Positions 32,647-39,785 of a DNA stretch of 42,358 bases are shown piece after piece (the first letter of the stretch is position 1; each line of letters opens with the position of its first letter). The stretch comes from Acetothermia bacterium UBA3571 (lineage in GTDB: Bacteria; Bipolaricaulota; Bipolaricaulia; Bipolaricaulales; Bipolaricaulaceae). The stretch spans positions 1 through 42,358 of the forward strand of contig DFNI01000024.1 in the NCBI GenBank assembly GCA_002375995.1. The letters are read 5' to 3'. The notes under the pieces are model-generated. The model was not told the origin of the DNA. It was given only the letters and a program-made list of their open reading frames with translations, and searched no databases. Both the position numbers and the translations under genes were made by a program.

Positions 32647-33538
32647 CCTCTACCCCTTCCCTGGCCTCGGCTTGGAGCTTTTCCCGGGCCACTTTCAGCG
32701 CTGCACCATAATGGGGCGAAAGGATTTTCTCCAATGTATCCCGCACGCTAGCCCCAGGGATTCGGGGGATCTCATGGGGCAGGTCCCGCTCCACCAGCGC
32801 CAGGAAGGCGCTGACCTTCGGAGCATACGGGACGGCCACGAAGGGCGTGCCGCAGAGGAGGGCGAATTCCAAGAAGTGGAGCCGCGCTCCCACCACCAAC
32901 GTTGCTCCCCCAATGACCTCCCGTGCCTCGTCCACCGTGCGGGGGGCGATAAGCTCGAGGCCTACTAACGCTTGTTCGTCTTCCCCTCGGGCCATAACGA
33001 ACCCTTTGGGTTCTACGCCGAGGCGACGGGCTATGCCACGGGCAAACCGGAGCGCCTCGGCTCTTGTGCCGGGAGGAAGCCCCGGGACCAAGTTTAAGAG
33101 GACTCCCCTCCGGCGATGGGTCTCACACGGGGGCAAGAGCAGAGCCGCATCCCGGAACTCCCGGGCCCCGATGCCCAAGGAGCCAAGGAGCTTTCGGGAG
33201 TGGGGATCCCGCACGGAAATGTAATCCACGCGACGCAAAATACGGGGAAGCAGCTGACGTCCCACAAAGGAACGGACATCCACTCCCACCGCTCCCAATA
33301 CGACCCGCCCCCTGCGGGCGGCGGCCTGGATGGCGAGGGAATAGAAGAGGAGGGAGCGGCGCGACGTCCGGTCTTGGAGAGGCTCTCCGGTGAAGATCAC
33401 CACGTCGCCCCGGGGAATTTGGAGTGGCGCGGAGAGCTTCACCCTTCCAGACTCGGCAAGGGCGCCCCGCCAGACCTCGGCCAATGCCTCGTCCCCCAGG
33501 TTCCCCTTGCCGAAGTACCCGTAGACCACGACATCCAC
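32615..33538 (-). CDS. csaB: Polysaccharide pyruvyl transferase, CsaB-like
   Basis: Transfers pyruvate as a ketal onto a cell-wall polysaccharide; in other bacteria CsaB makes the ligand that SLH domains of S-layer proteins bind. The 307-aa product has the family features VVYGYFGKGNLGDEALAEVW at the N-terminus, YISVRDPHSRKLL, and GARLHFLEFALLCGTPFVAV with the conserved R-H. The start is a GTG at 33538 with GGGAAG upstream. It leads directly into rsmH with a 32-nt overlap, an unusual link between envelope decoration and division genes. No SLH protein is seen in the window, so an S-layer is inferred only. Confidence 0.85.
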   Translation of the reverse strand: MDVVVYGYFGKGNLGDEALAEVWRGALAESGRVKLSAPLQIPRGDVVIFTGEPLQDRTSRRSLLFYSLAIQAAARRGRVVLGAVGVDVRSFVGRQLLPRILRRVDYISVRDPHSRKLLGSLGIGAREFRDAALLLPPCETHRRRGVLLNLVPGLPPGTRAEALRFARGIARRLGVEPKGFVMARGEDEQALVGLELIAPRTVDEAREVIGGATLVVGARLHFLEFALLCGTPFVAVPYAPKVSAFLALVERDLPHEIPRIPGASVRDTLEKILSPHYGAALKVAREKLQAEAREGVEDVVRFLRAMA

Positions 33539-33597
33539 AACTTCCCATTCTACGGGGAGATCGCGCGCGTGGCCGATCTACAACGGAAGCCGGTCGA

Positions 33598-33625
33598 TTG
33601 ACCCCACAGGTGCGGGGGGTATAAA
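33598..33625 (+). promoter_or_regulatory. Promoter of tRNA-Cys/tRNA-Val
   Basis: TTGACC (33598-33603), 16-nt spacer, TATAAA (33620-33625), 11 nt before the tRNA-Cys 5' end. TAAAAT at 33622-33627 gives an alternative 18-nt spacing. Confidence 0.6.
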
Positions 33626-33636
33626 ATAGCGATGGT

Positions 33637-33709
33637 GGCGGCGTAGCCAAGCGGTTAAGGCGAGGGACTGCAAATCCCTTATTCCCCGGTTCGAATCCGG
33701 GCGCCGCCT
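33637..33709 (+). tRNA. tRNA-Cys (anticodon GCA)
   Basis: Acceptor GGCGGCG/CGCCGCC, anticodon stem AGGGA/TCCCT with loop CTGCAAA (anticodon GCA), T-arm CCCGG-TTCGAAT-CCGGG, discriminator U73, the cysteine identity base. CCA is not encoded. Confidence 0.95.
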
Positions 33710-33712
33710 CTA

Positions 33713-33788
33713 GGGTGGTTAGCTCAGTTGGGAGAGCGCACGCTTGACGTGCGTGAGGTCGCAGGTTCAAGTCCTGCACCACCCACCA
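33713..33788 (+). tRNA. tRNA-Val (anticodon GAC)
   Basis: Acceptor GGGTGGT/ACCACCC, D-stem GCTC/GAGC, anticodon stem CACGC/GCGTG with loop TTGACGT (anticodon GAC), T-arm GCAGG-TTCAAGT-CCTGC, discriminator A and encoded CCA. Three nucleotides after tRNA-Cys, so co-transcribed. Confidence 0.95.
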
Positions 33789-34057
33789 GGGCCGCGGCTT
33801 TTTTTGAAGCGAAGTACTTTAGAATAGCCTTGTTTATGAATAGCTGTTAGTTGTTTGTAATCCTCAAAAACATTGTTACTTTGCCTAAAAGCAGGTCTGG
33901 ATCCTTTGGCTCACAGCGCAAGTGAGGAACAAACGCGACAGGTAAAGATTCCTATATATCATCAAGATCAAAAGAGATCAAGAAGATATCCAAAGCTGAG
34001 CTTGTGACGTGAGGTAAGACACCCCCTGCAGCCAACACGCTACAGGGGGTAATCAGA
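33789..34057. other. AT-richer non-coding stretch after the tRNA genes
   Basis: About 270 bp, clearly richer in A and T than its surroundings, with no supported gene. It holds a T7 run (33799-33805) without a hairpin and, at 34021-34050, an imperfect inverted repeat ACCCCCTGcAGC...GCTaCAGGGGGT ending 7 nt before the ATG of a transposase-like fragment. It is probably mobile-element debris next to a tRNA 3' end. Confidence 0.5.
34021..34050. repeat. Imperfect inverted repeat before the transposase-like fragment
   Basis: An 8-bp stem ACCCCCTG/CAGGGGGT, a one-base mismatch, then a 3-bp stem AGC/GCT closing a 6-nt loop. It could be part of an old IS end or a translation-damping hairpin of the kind found before transposase genes. 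Confidence 0.5.
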
Positions 34058-34232
34058 ATGAAACCAACGAACTTCAAAACCCTGATGGCGTTTACCCGGC
34101 TCCCTTTCGACCGCCAAGAGTGGGCCAGGAAAGCGGCCCTGATCGTCTGGGGGATCATGCGGGCCCGCTCACCGCGGCCCACCGAGATCCCAAGACCCCA
34201 AGCCAAAAGGACCCCTTATGTGGGGATGGAGT
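34058..34232 (+). pseudogene. Transposase-like N-terminal fragment cut by the IS3 element
   Basis: The ATG at 34058 opens a frame reading MKPTNFKTLMAFTRLPFDRQ and then WARKAALIVWGIMRARSPRPTEI, which by eye looks like the N-terminus of a DDE transposase (x-lI-GILxArSPxLteIA). About 58 codons remain before the left end of the IS3-family element; the frame runs only a few residues into the IS. No matching C-terminal part exists on the other side of the IS. The assignment is weak; a short hypothetical gene is the alternative. Confidence 0.35.
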
Positions 34233-34282
34233 TGCCCCGGTTAGGTGGACACCTGTAGGCTTTGGAAAGGGAAGTGTGGTTG

Positions 34283-34594
34283 ATGCCAAGAACACGACCA
34301 CCATATCCAGCGGAATTCAAACGGCAGATGGCGGAGTTGGTGAGGGCTGGATGCAGCATAAAGGAGTTAGTCAAAGAGTTCGAGCCCTGCTATGAGACCA
34401 TCCGCAACTGGGTGAGGCAGACTGACCGCGACGACGGCCTCACCCTTTCTGGGTTCACCACCCAGGAAAAGGAAGAGCTACGCAAGTTACGCCGGGAGAA
34501 CCGCCAGCTCAAGCTTGAGTGGGAGATCCTGGCAGAAGCCGCGGCCTGGTTCGCTCGGGAGGCCGGCTCGCTACCGGGGTCTACGAGTTCGTGA
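34283..34594 (+). CDS. IS3-family transposase OrfA
   Basis: A 103-aa helix-turn-helix protein that binds the IS ends. It starts PRTRPPYPAEFKRQMAELV, has an HTH in CSIKELVKEFEPCYETIRNW and a leucine-zipper-like end LRKLRRENRQLKLEWEILA, all typical of OrfA. orfB begins in the -1 frame before its stop, the usual IS3 layout for a programmed frameshift fusion, but no A-rich slippery run is visible in this GC-rich overlap. Confidence 0.88.
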   Translation: MPRTRPPYPAEFKRQMAELVRAGCSIKELVKEFEPCYETIRNWVRQTDRDDGLTLSGFTTQEKEELRKLRRENRQLKLEWEILAEAAAWFAREAGSLPGSTSS

Positions 34595-35570
34595 GCGCCC
34601 ACCGGGATCACTATCCAGTGGCTGCCATGTGCCGGGTGCTGGGCGTCTCCCCCAGCGGGTACTATGCGTGGAGAAAGAGGGGATCGTGCCGGCGTGCACA
34701 AAGGGACCGGGAGCTTTTGGAGATGATCCGCAGGGTGCACGCGGAAAGCCGGGGGACCTACGGGGCGCCCAGGGTCCATGCGGAGCTGCGGGTCCAAGGG
34801 GTCCGGGTGGGCCGCAAGCGGGTGGCGTGGTTAATGCGCCGGGATGGGTTGGCTGGGGTGAGCCGGCGGAGGAAGAAGCGGACCACCATGGGTGATCCCG
34901 GGGCGGAGCCGGCGTCGGATCTAGTGGGACGGGACTTCAGCGCTTCGAGGCCGGATGAGCTTTGGGTTGCGGACATCACCTACATCCCCACCGGGGAGGG
35001 ATACCTCTACCTGGCAGTGGTGGTGGATGCGTTCAGCCGGCGGGTGGTGGGGTGGGCGATGGGAGGACCGTATCGTGACGGGGCTAGTACTTGGGGCGCT
35101 AGAAATGGCGATCCGGGGACGGCGTCCCCGAGAGGTGGTCCATCACTCCGACCATGAAACCCAATACACCTCCCTTGCTTTCGGGAAGAGGTGTTGGGAG
35201 GCGGGGGTGAAGACCTCGATGGGCACGGTGGGTGACTGTTACGACAACGCGTTGTGCGAGAGCTTCTTAGCCACGCTGGAGTGCGAGTTTTTGTGGCGGG
35301 GGAAGTTCATGGATCATGCAGAAGCTCGGCGGGAGGTGTTCCGGTTCATCGAAGGCTGGTACAACCGGCGTCGGCATCATTCGGGGCTGGGGTATATGTC
35401 CCCGGTGGAGTTCGAAAAAAGTACAGGGAAGAGGAAGCGGGGATTCCCCAAAAGCACACAGCCGGAGGGGCCACAGTCGGGTTGGCGGAAGCGGGGGTAT
35501 GATGTCCGATCAGCGAAGCTTACATACGTTCTCGCCCACCAAATGATAAACCATCCACGAAACCGGGGCA
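34519..35570 (+). pseudogene. IS3-family transposase OrfB, frameshifted
   Basis: rve-type DDE integrase. The first part (to about 35061) has GVYEFVSAHRDHYPVAAMCR, GVSPSGYYAWRKRG, TYGAPRVHAEL and the first catalytic Asp in ELWVADITYIPTGEGYLYLA. One extra G in the run at 35061-35063 then moves the frame by +1. The rest continues in the next frame: IVTGLVLGALEMAIRGRRP, HHSDHETQYTS (second Asp), VGDCYDNALCESFLATLE (Glu) and EGWYNRRRHHSGLGYMSPVE. All catalytic residues survive but cannot be made as one chain without a shift. The second frame has no stop inside the IS and runs into the dehydrogenase remnant. Confidence 0.85.
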
Positions 35571-35819
35571 ACTACAACATCCATGTCAACGCCATCGGTC
35601 CCGGGCATTTCCGCACCGAGATGACCGAGCCCCTCTTCAGGGACCGGGAATGGGTGAAGGAGTTGCTCGCGCGGATACCGTCCGGACGAGCGGGGGTCCC
35701 TGAGGATCTCGCGGGGGCTGTGATCTTCCTCGCACCGGGCGGCCTCCGATTACATCACGGGCCAGATCATCTATGTGAACGGTGGTTTCCTCGCCGGCTG
35801 GCCAGACCATGCTGGTTGA
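35571..35819 (+). pseudogene. 3' remnant of a short-chain dehydrogenase gene
   Basis: The last third or so of an SDR protein, starting exactly at the IS right end: YNIHVNAIGPGHFRTEMTEP, RIPSGRAGVPEDLAGAVIFL, then after a frameshift near 35735-35740 AASDYITGQIIYVNGGFLAG and a stop at 35817-35819. This resembles gluconate 5-dehydrogenase/KduD-type SDRs. The nucleotide-binding N-terminal half and catalytic YxxxK are missing, so it is dead. Its stop codon overlaps the -35 box of the downstream operon promoter. Confidence 0.8.
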
Positions 35820-35842
35820 TCAGCGAGTGTGGCCTGTATAAT
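35816..35842 (+). promoter_or_regulatory. Promoter of the Afu-type importer/nag operon
   Basis: TTGATC (35816-35821), a short 15-nt spacer and a perfect TATAAT (35837-35842). Transcription would start near 35849, giving a leader of about 113 nt before the binding-protein gene. Confidence 0.55.
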
Positions 35843-35851
35843 AAAACGGGT

Positions 35852-35861
35852 TAAACGTTTA
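35852..35861. promoter_or_regulatory. LacI-family-type operator
   Basis: The perfect 10-bp palindrome TAAACGTTTA, with the central CG typical of LacI/CcpA-family operators, lies just downstream of the predicted start of transcription. A bound repressor would block initiation or clearance. No LacI-type gene is in the window. Confidence 0.5.
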
Positions 35862-35961
35862 CACTTTGTGAAGGGAGGTGGTGCTCACGGCACGATGAAT
35901 TGAAGGTTTATTGAGGGTTTCAACATTCGGACAGAAGGGATTATCTAGGAGGTGCATACTC

Positions 35962-36933
35962 ATGAAGTATGGAAAGTGCCTGATGAGTTTCGCGATTTTG
36001 GCGTCATTGGCGTTAGGAATTTCAGCAGCTCCCACTGGAAAACTCGTTATCTGGAGCGCCACTTCTGCCACCCTTACTCGAGCCTTGGTAGATGCCTTCA
36101 GCGCCAAATATCCCGACATCGAGGTAGAGGTAATCACCGCCGGCTCGGGAGAGCTCCTGGCGCGGCTCCGCGCCGAGTGGCCGAACCCCTCGGGAGACAT
36201 CCTTCTTGGCATCGCCCAGGAAGCGTTCGAGGGATATTACGACTACTTCCTCGGTTACAAGGTTGCCGAGGATGACAAGATCCCCTTCAAGGATCCACGT
36301 ACGCCGCCCAAGTATTACGGGATGTCCATGCCTATCCAGGCTTTTATTGTGAACACCGAGCTCCTCAAGCCGTGGGAGTATCCGCGCTGCTGGAAGGACC
36401 TCGTCCTACCCATGTACAAAGGGAAAATAATCATGGCCAATCCCGCCACCTCCGGTTCCGCCTACTCCCAAATCTTCCAGATGCACGAGCTCTACGGCTT
36501 CGAGTTCCTCAAGCTCCTCGCCCCCAATGTGACCTTCGTTGCTTCCTCCAAGATCGTCCCCGAGGCCGTGGCTCGGGGTGAGTATGTAGTGGGCGTCACC
36601 GGGGATTACAACGTGGCCCGAAAGATGGCCGAGGGTGCGCCGGTTACCGTGATCTATCCTTGTGAGGGTACCGGAGCGCGCTTCGACGCTACTGGCATTA
36701 TAAAAAACGGCCCTAATCCGGAGAATGCCAAACTTTTCATGGACTGGGTGACCACCAAGGAAGCTTATGAGATCGTGGTCAAGGTCCGGTTCCGCCGCAC
36801 CGTGCGCCCGGACGTCATGGCACCGGAAGGGTTGCCGCCACTCAACGATATTCCTCTCATTCCCTACGATGCTGTCAAGGCTGCCGAGATTCGGGACGAG
36901 CTGACCACGGAGTTCGTGGACCTCATCGGCTGA
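35962..36933 (+). CDS. ABC transporter substrate-binding protein, Fbp/Afu-like
   Basis: Secreted binding protein of 323 aa. A signal peptide (CLMSFAILASLALGISAA) precedes GKLVIWSATSATLTRALVDA, FSAKYPDIEVEVITAGSGEL and the family stretch YYGMSMPIQAFIVNTELLK. This fold class binds ferric iron, polyamines, phosphonates or, in AfuA proteins, hexose phosphates. I do not see an evident Tyr-Tyr iron pair near the C-terminus. With nagB and nagA in the same operon, a sugar phosphate is a reasonable ligand (inference). The ATG at 35962 has AGGAGGTG upstream. A hairpin follows the stop. Confidence 0.85.
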   Translation: MKYGKCLMSFAILASLALGISAAPTGKLVIWSATSATLTRALVDAFSAKYPDIEVEVITAGSGELLARLRAEWPNPSGDILLGIAQEAFEGYYDYFLGYKVAEDDKIPFKDPRTPPKYYGMSMPIQAFIVNTELLKPWEYPRCWKDLVLPMYKGKIIMANPATSGSAYSQIFQMHELYGFEFLKLLAPNVTFVASSKIVPEAVARGEYVVGVTGDYNVARKMAEGAPVTVIYPCEGTGARFDATGIIKNGPNPENAKLFMDWVTTKEAYEIVVKVRFRRTVRPDVMAPEGLPPLNDIPLIPYDAVKAAEIRDELTTEFVDLIG

Positions 36934-36947
36934 GGACGCAGTACGTG

Positions 36948-36974
36948 CCGGGGCCCGGGGCTACCGGGCCCCGG
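36948..36974 (+). repeat. Strong RNA hairpin between binding-protein and ATPase genes
   Basis: A perfect 11-bp stem, CCGGGGCCCGG (36948-36958) with CCGGGCCCCGG (36964-36974), 5-nt loop, 14 nt after the stop of the binding-protein gene. No U-tract follows, so it more likely protects the upstream mRNA 3' end or pauses transcription than terminates it. Confidence 0.65.
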
Positions 36975-36994
36975 TAATGATGCCGGAGGAGGAC

Positions 36995-38089
36995 ATGCCA
37001 GATCTTCGCTACGAGAGGGTCCGGAAAGTCTTCCACACACGCAACGTCGAGGTGGTGGCCCTCAACGATGTGTCCTTCGTCATCTTCGAGGGGGAATTGT
37101 TTTGCCTCCTTGGTCCTTCCGGCTGCGGGAAGACCACACTCTTGCGGTGCACCGCCGGGCTCGAACGGCTTGACGGGGGGCGGATTTATTACGGGGATAC
37201 AGACTTCACCGCCATCCCTCCCTTCCGCCGGGGCATCGGTATGGTGTTTCAAAATTACGCTCTGTATCCGCACATGACTGTGTACGACAACGTCGCCTAC
37301 CCCCTGCGGATCCGGAAGCTTCCCCGCGGGGAGATCGACCGCCGGGTGCGGGAGATCATGGAGCTGGTGGGTCTTCCGGGCGTCCTGCGTCGCAACCCCA
37401 GTGAACTTTCCGGGGGCCAGCAGCAGCGGGTGGCCCTAGCCCGGGCCCTGGTGTACCGTCCCAGACTTTTGCTTCTGGACGAGCCTCTGGCCAATCTGGA
37501 CGCGAAGCTCAAGGTGTATATGCGCACGGAGATCCGCCGGATCCAGAAGCAGGCCAAGGTGACCACTCTCTACGTGACCCACGATCAGCAGGAGGCCATG
37601 GCCATCGCGGATAGGTTGGGAGTGATGGAGGGTGGAGTGGTGCGCCAGATCGGGACGCCGAGCGAGATCTACGACGACCCCGCCAACGAATTCGTAGCGG
37701 GCTTCATAGGGGAGATGAACTTCTTCCCCGCCAGGATCATTTCTTGGGAGGGGGATAAGCTGGTGGTAGCGGTTGGGGCCGCCCAGAAGCGCAAGGCACT
37801 TCGGGCCGGGATCAAAGCCTTCGGTGACGAGGTCACGGTGGCCCTGCGCCCGGAGCATCTCCGCATCTTCCCTTCCACGTCCGGGGAAGGGGTGTTCAAA
37901 GGTAAGGTTCGGGTGGTTCAATTCCTAGGGAAGTTCGTACGCTACCAGGTGGCGATATCCGGGGATGCAGGGTTAGTGGAGGTGGACATGCCCGCTGCGG
38001 TGCCCGGCCTCCAGGAGGGGGATGAGGCGGTCCTGGATTTCGACCCCCGGGATATGCTCGTCTTCTACGCGGGGGAGAGGGTAGCGTGA
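36995..38089 (+). CDS. ABC transporter ATP-binding protein, Fbp/Pot/Afu type
   Basis: Cytoplasmic ATPase of 364 aa. Walker A GPSGCGKTT, VFQNYALYPHM, signature LSGGQQQR, Walker B LLLLDEPLANLDA and VTHDQQEAMAIADR are all intact. The C-terminal TOBE-like domain (FVAGFIGEMNFFPARI, VALRPEHLRIFP) places it with FbpC/PotA/MalK ATPases. The ATG at 36995 is favoured because GGAGGAGG sits just before it; ATGs at 36977 and 36980 lie upstream of that SD. It overlaps the permease gene by one nucleotide. Confidence 0.9.
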   Translation: MPDLRYERVRKVFHTRNVEVVALNDVSFVIFEGELFCLLGPSGCGKTTLLRCTAGLERLDGGRIYYGDTDFTAIPPFRRGIGMVFQNYALYPHMTVYDNVAYPLRIRKLPRGEIDRRVREIMELVGLPGVLRRNPSELSGGQQQRVALARALVYRPRLLLLDEPLANLDAKLKVYMRTEIRRIQKQAKVTTLYVTHDQQEAMAIADRLGVMEGGVVRQIGTPSEIYDDPANEFVAGFIGEMNFFPARIISWEGDKLVVAVGAAQKRKALRAGIKAFGDEVTVALRPEHLRIFPSTSGEGVFKGKVRVVQFLGKFVRYQVAISGDAGLVEVDMPAAVPGLQEGDEAVLDFDPRDMLVFYAGERVA

Positions 38090-39783
38090 TGGGTGGGATC
38101 ACACCAAGCGCGAGACGGTTACTGCACAAGGATTACACTGTGTACCTCGTACTCGGCCTCGGGGTCCTGTTCGTGGTTGTGTTCCTCGCCTACCCCTTGC
38201 TCCGCACGGTTCTCATAGCCTTTGTTCCCAACGGCAGGGAACTCTCCTTTTCCAATATGAGCCTGGTGAACTTCGAGAAGTTCCTAACCAGCAACCTGTA
38301 CCGCCGTTCCCTCATCAACTCCTTCTATATCAGCTTCGCTGTGGTGGGGCTCACCATGCTCATCGGCGTCCCCATGGGATACCTGGTGGCTAGGGTAGAG
38401 ATCCCGGGGAAGCACGTACTCCTTTCCCTGAGCGTAGTGCCCCTGATCATGCCCGCGTTTCTGGGGGCGTTCGCGTGGATCATCCTCCTCGGGCGCAACG
38501 GTGCGTTGAGATACGTATTCGAACGGGTGGGGATCGATCTCCCCCCCATCTACGGCCCCTTCGGTGTCATCCTCGCCATGACCTTGATGTACTACCCGTT
38601 TGTGTTCCTCCTCAGCGAGGGGGCGTTCGAGACAGCCAACCCCACTCTGGAGGAATCCGCCGCGGTCATGGGGGCCAGGCTACCCCGGATCCTGCGTACC
38701 ATCAGCCTGCCCCTCATCATCCCCAGCATCGCCGCCGGTGGCATCCTGATATTCATCAGGGCCATCAGCAACTTCGGCGTCCCCGCCATCGTGGGGGGCA
38801 GCACCTACGTCCTCCCCACGCTGATCTATTTCCAGGTAAATGGGTTCTGGAACCTCCACGCCGCGGCTGCGATAAGCCTCGTAAGTGTGCTCATCACCGG
38901 GGGGGCCCTATGGCTCCAGCGTTATATCGTGAGCCGCCGTGAGTACGAAACGATCTCTGCCTCTCGCTCCAAGCTGCATATACACCGCCATCCCGTGGCC
39001 AAGGCCCTGGCCATCGTGTTCTGTTGGGGGGTGGTGTTAGTCTCCCTCTTCCCCCAGTTCACACTGATCGTCATGTCGTTCTTCAAAACCTGGAACGGCC
39101 TCTGGCCACGGGGATTCACCCTGAGCCATTACCTCGCCATCCCCAAATTCCTCTCCGGGCCGATCAAGAACACCCTGATCCTGGCAACGTCTTCCTCCCT
39201 GGGGGCAGCGATGATCGGGACACTGATCGCCTACGTGGTCCAGCGGCGGCGACCTCCGGGGAGCGCGGTGCTGGATTACGCCGTGATGTTGCCTTTTATT
39301 CTCCCGGGGATAGTGGTGGCAGTAGCGTTGCTCTCCTCCTTTTCCTCGGGCTATCTTATTTTGCGGGGGACCTATTGGATCATGATCATATCATTCGTGA
39401 TCCGCCGGACGCCGTACGTCTTCCGTTCGGTCTCCGCCGGGTTGACCCAACTGGACCCCGCCCTGGAAGAAGCATCGATCCTGAGCGGAGCCACTTGGTT
39501 CCAAACCTTCCGCAAGGTGACCTTACCCCTCATCTTCCCCACCCTGGCCTCGGGCACCATCCTCACCTTCGCCACCCTCCTCACCGAGCTAAGCACCTCC
39601 ATTCTTCTCTATTCCGCAAAAACAAGGACGTTGTCGATTGCCATCTACGACAGTGTCAACGACGGTGATTACGGATTGGCCAGCGCGTTGGCTGTGGTGC
39701 TCTTTTTCACCGTATTCGCGGTTACCTACGCCATCAACCGCTATACGGGAAAGTCCATGGCGGCGAGTTTTCGCATCGGGTGA
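38089..39783 (+). CDS. Fused double-domain ABC permease (FbpB/AfuB type)
   Basis: A 564-aa membrane protein with about 12 helices made of two permease domains in one chain. Each half has its own EAA loop: EESAAVMGARLPRILRTISL (first half) and EEASILSGATWFQTFRKVTL (second half), both followed by PLI-P. Fused permeases of this kind are typical of ferric-iron and hexose-phosphate (Afu) importers and unlike the split MalF/MalG pair elsewhere in this window. ATG 38089 shares one base with the ATPase stop (TGATG); GTG 38086 is an alternative. The isomerase gene follows with coupled translation. Confidence 0.92.
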   Translation: MGGITPSARRLLHKDYTVYLVLGLGVLFVVVFLAYPLLRTVLIAFVPNGRELSFSNMSLVNFEKFLTSNLYRRSLINSFYISFAVVGLTMLIGVPMGYLVARVEIPGKHVLLSLSVVPLIMPAFLGAFAWIILLGRNGALRYVFERVGIDLPPIYGPFGVILAMTLMYYPFVFLLSEGAFETANPTLEESAAVMGARLPRILRTISLPLIIPSIAAGGILIFIRAISNFGVPAIVGGSTYVLPTLIYFQVNGFWNLHAAAAISLVSVLITGGALWLQRYIVSRREYETISASRSKLHIHRHPVAKALAIVFCWGVVLVSLFPQFTLIVMSFFKTWNGLWPRGFTLSHYLAIPKFLSGPIKNTLILATSSSLGAAMIGTLIAYVVQRRRPPGSAVLDYAVMLPFILPGIVVAVALLSSFSSGYLILRGTYWIMIISFVIRRTPYVFRSVSAGLTQLDPALEEASILSGATWFQTFRKVTLPLIFPTLASGTILTFATLLTELSTSILLYSAKTRTLSIAIYDSVNDGDYGLASALAVVLFFTVFAVTYAINRYTGKSMAASFRIG

Positions 39784-39785
39784 GG

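Larger units (their letters stand above)
34233..35570 (+). mobile_element. IS3-family insertion sequence, degraded
   Basis: About 1,338 bp bounded by TG...CA ends as in the IS3 family. The left end TGCCCCGGTTAGGTGGA and the inverted right end TGCCCCGGTTTCGTGGA match in 15 of 17 positions; three further bases outside (AGT/ACT) also pair, so the true tips may be 34230 and 35573. It encodes orfA and, in the -1 frame, orfB with a frameshift. Flanking bases show no 3-4-bp target duplication, and the two flanks belong to different genes, so the locus was rearranged after insertion. Confidence 0.85.

Noticed and set aside
33791..33805. GC-rich run plus T7 after tRNA-Val as a terminator
   Set aside because: GCCGCGGC cannot form a hairpin with an allowed loop, and no pairing arm was found upstream.
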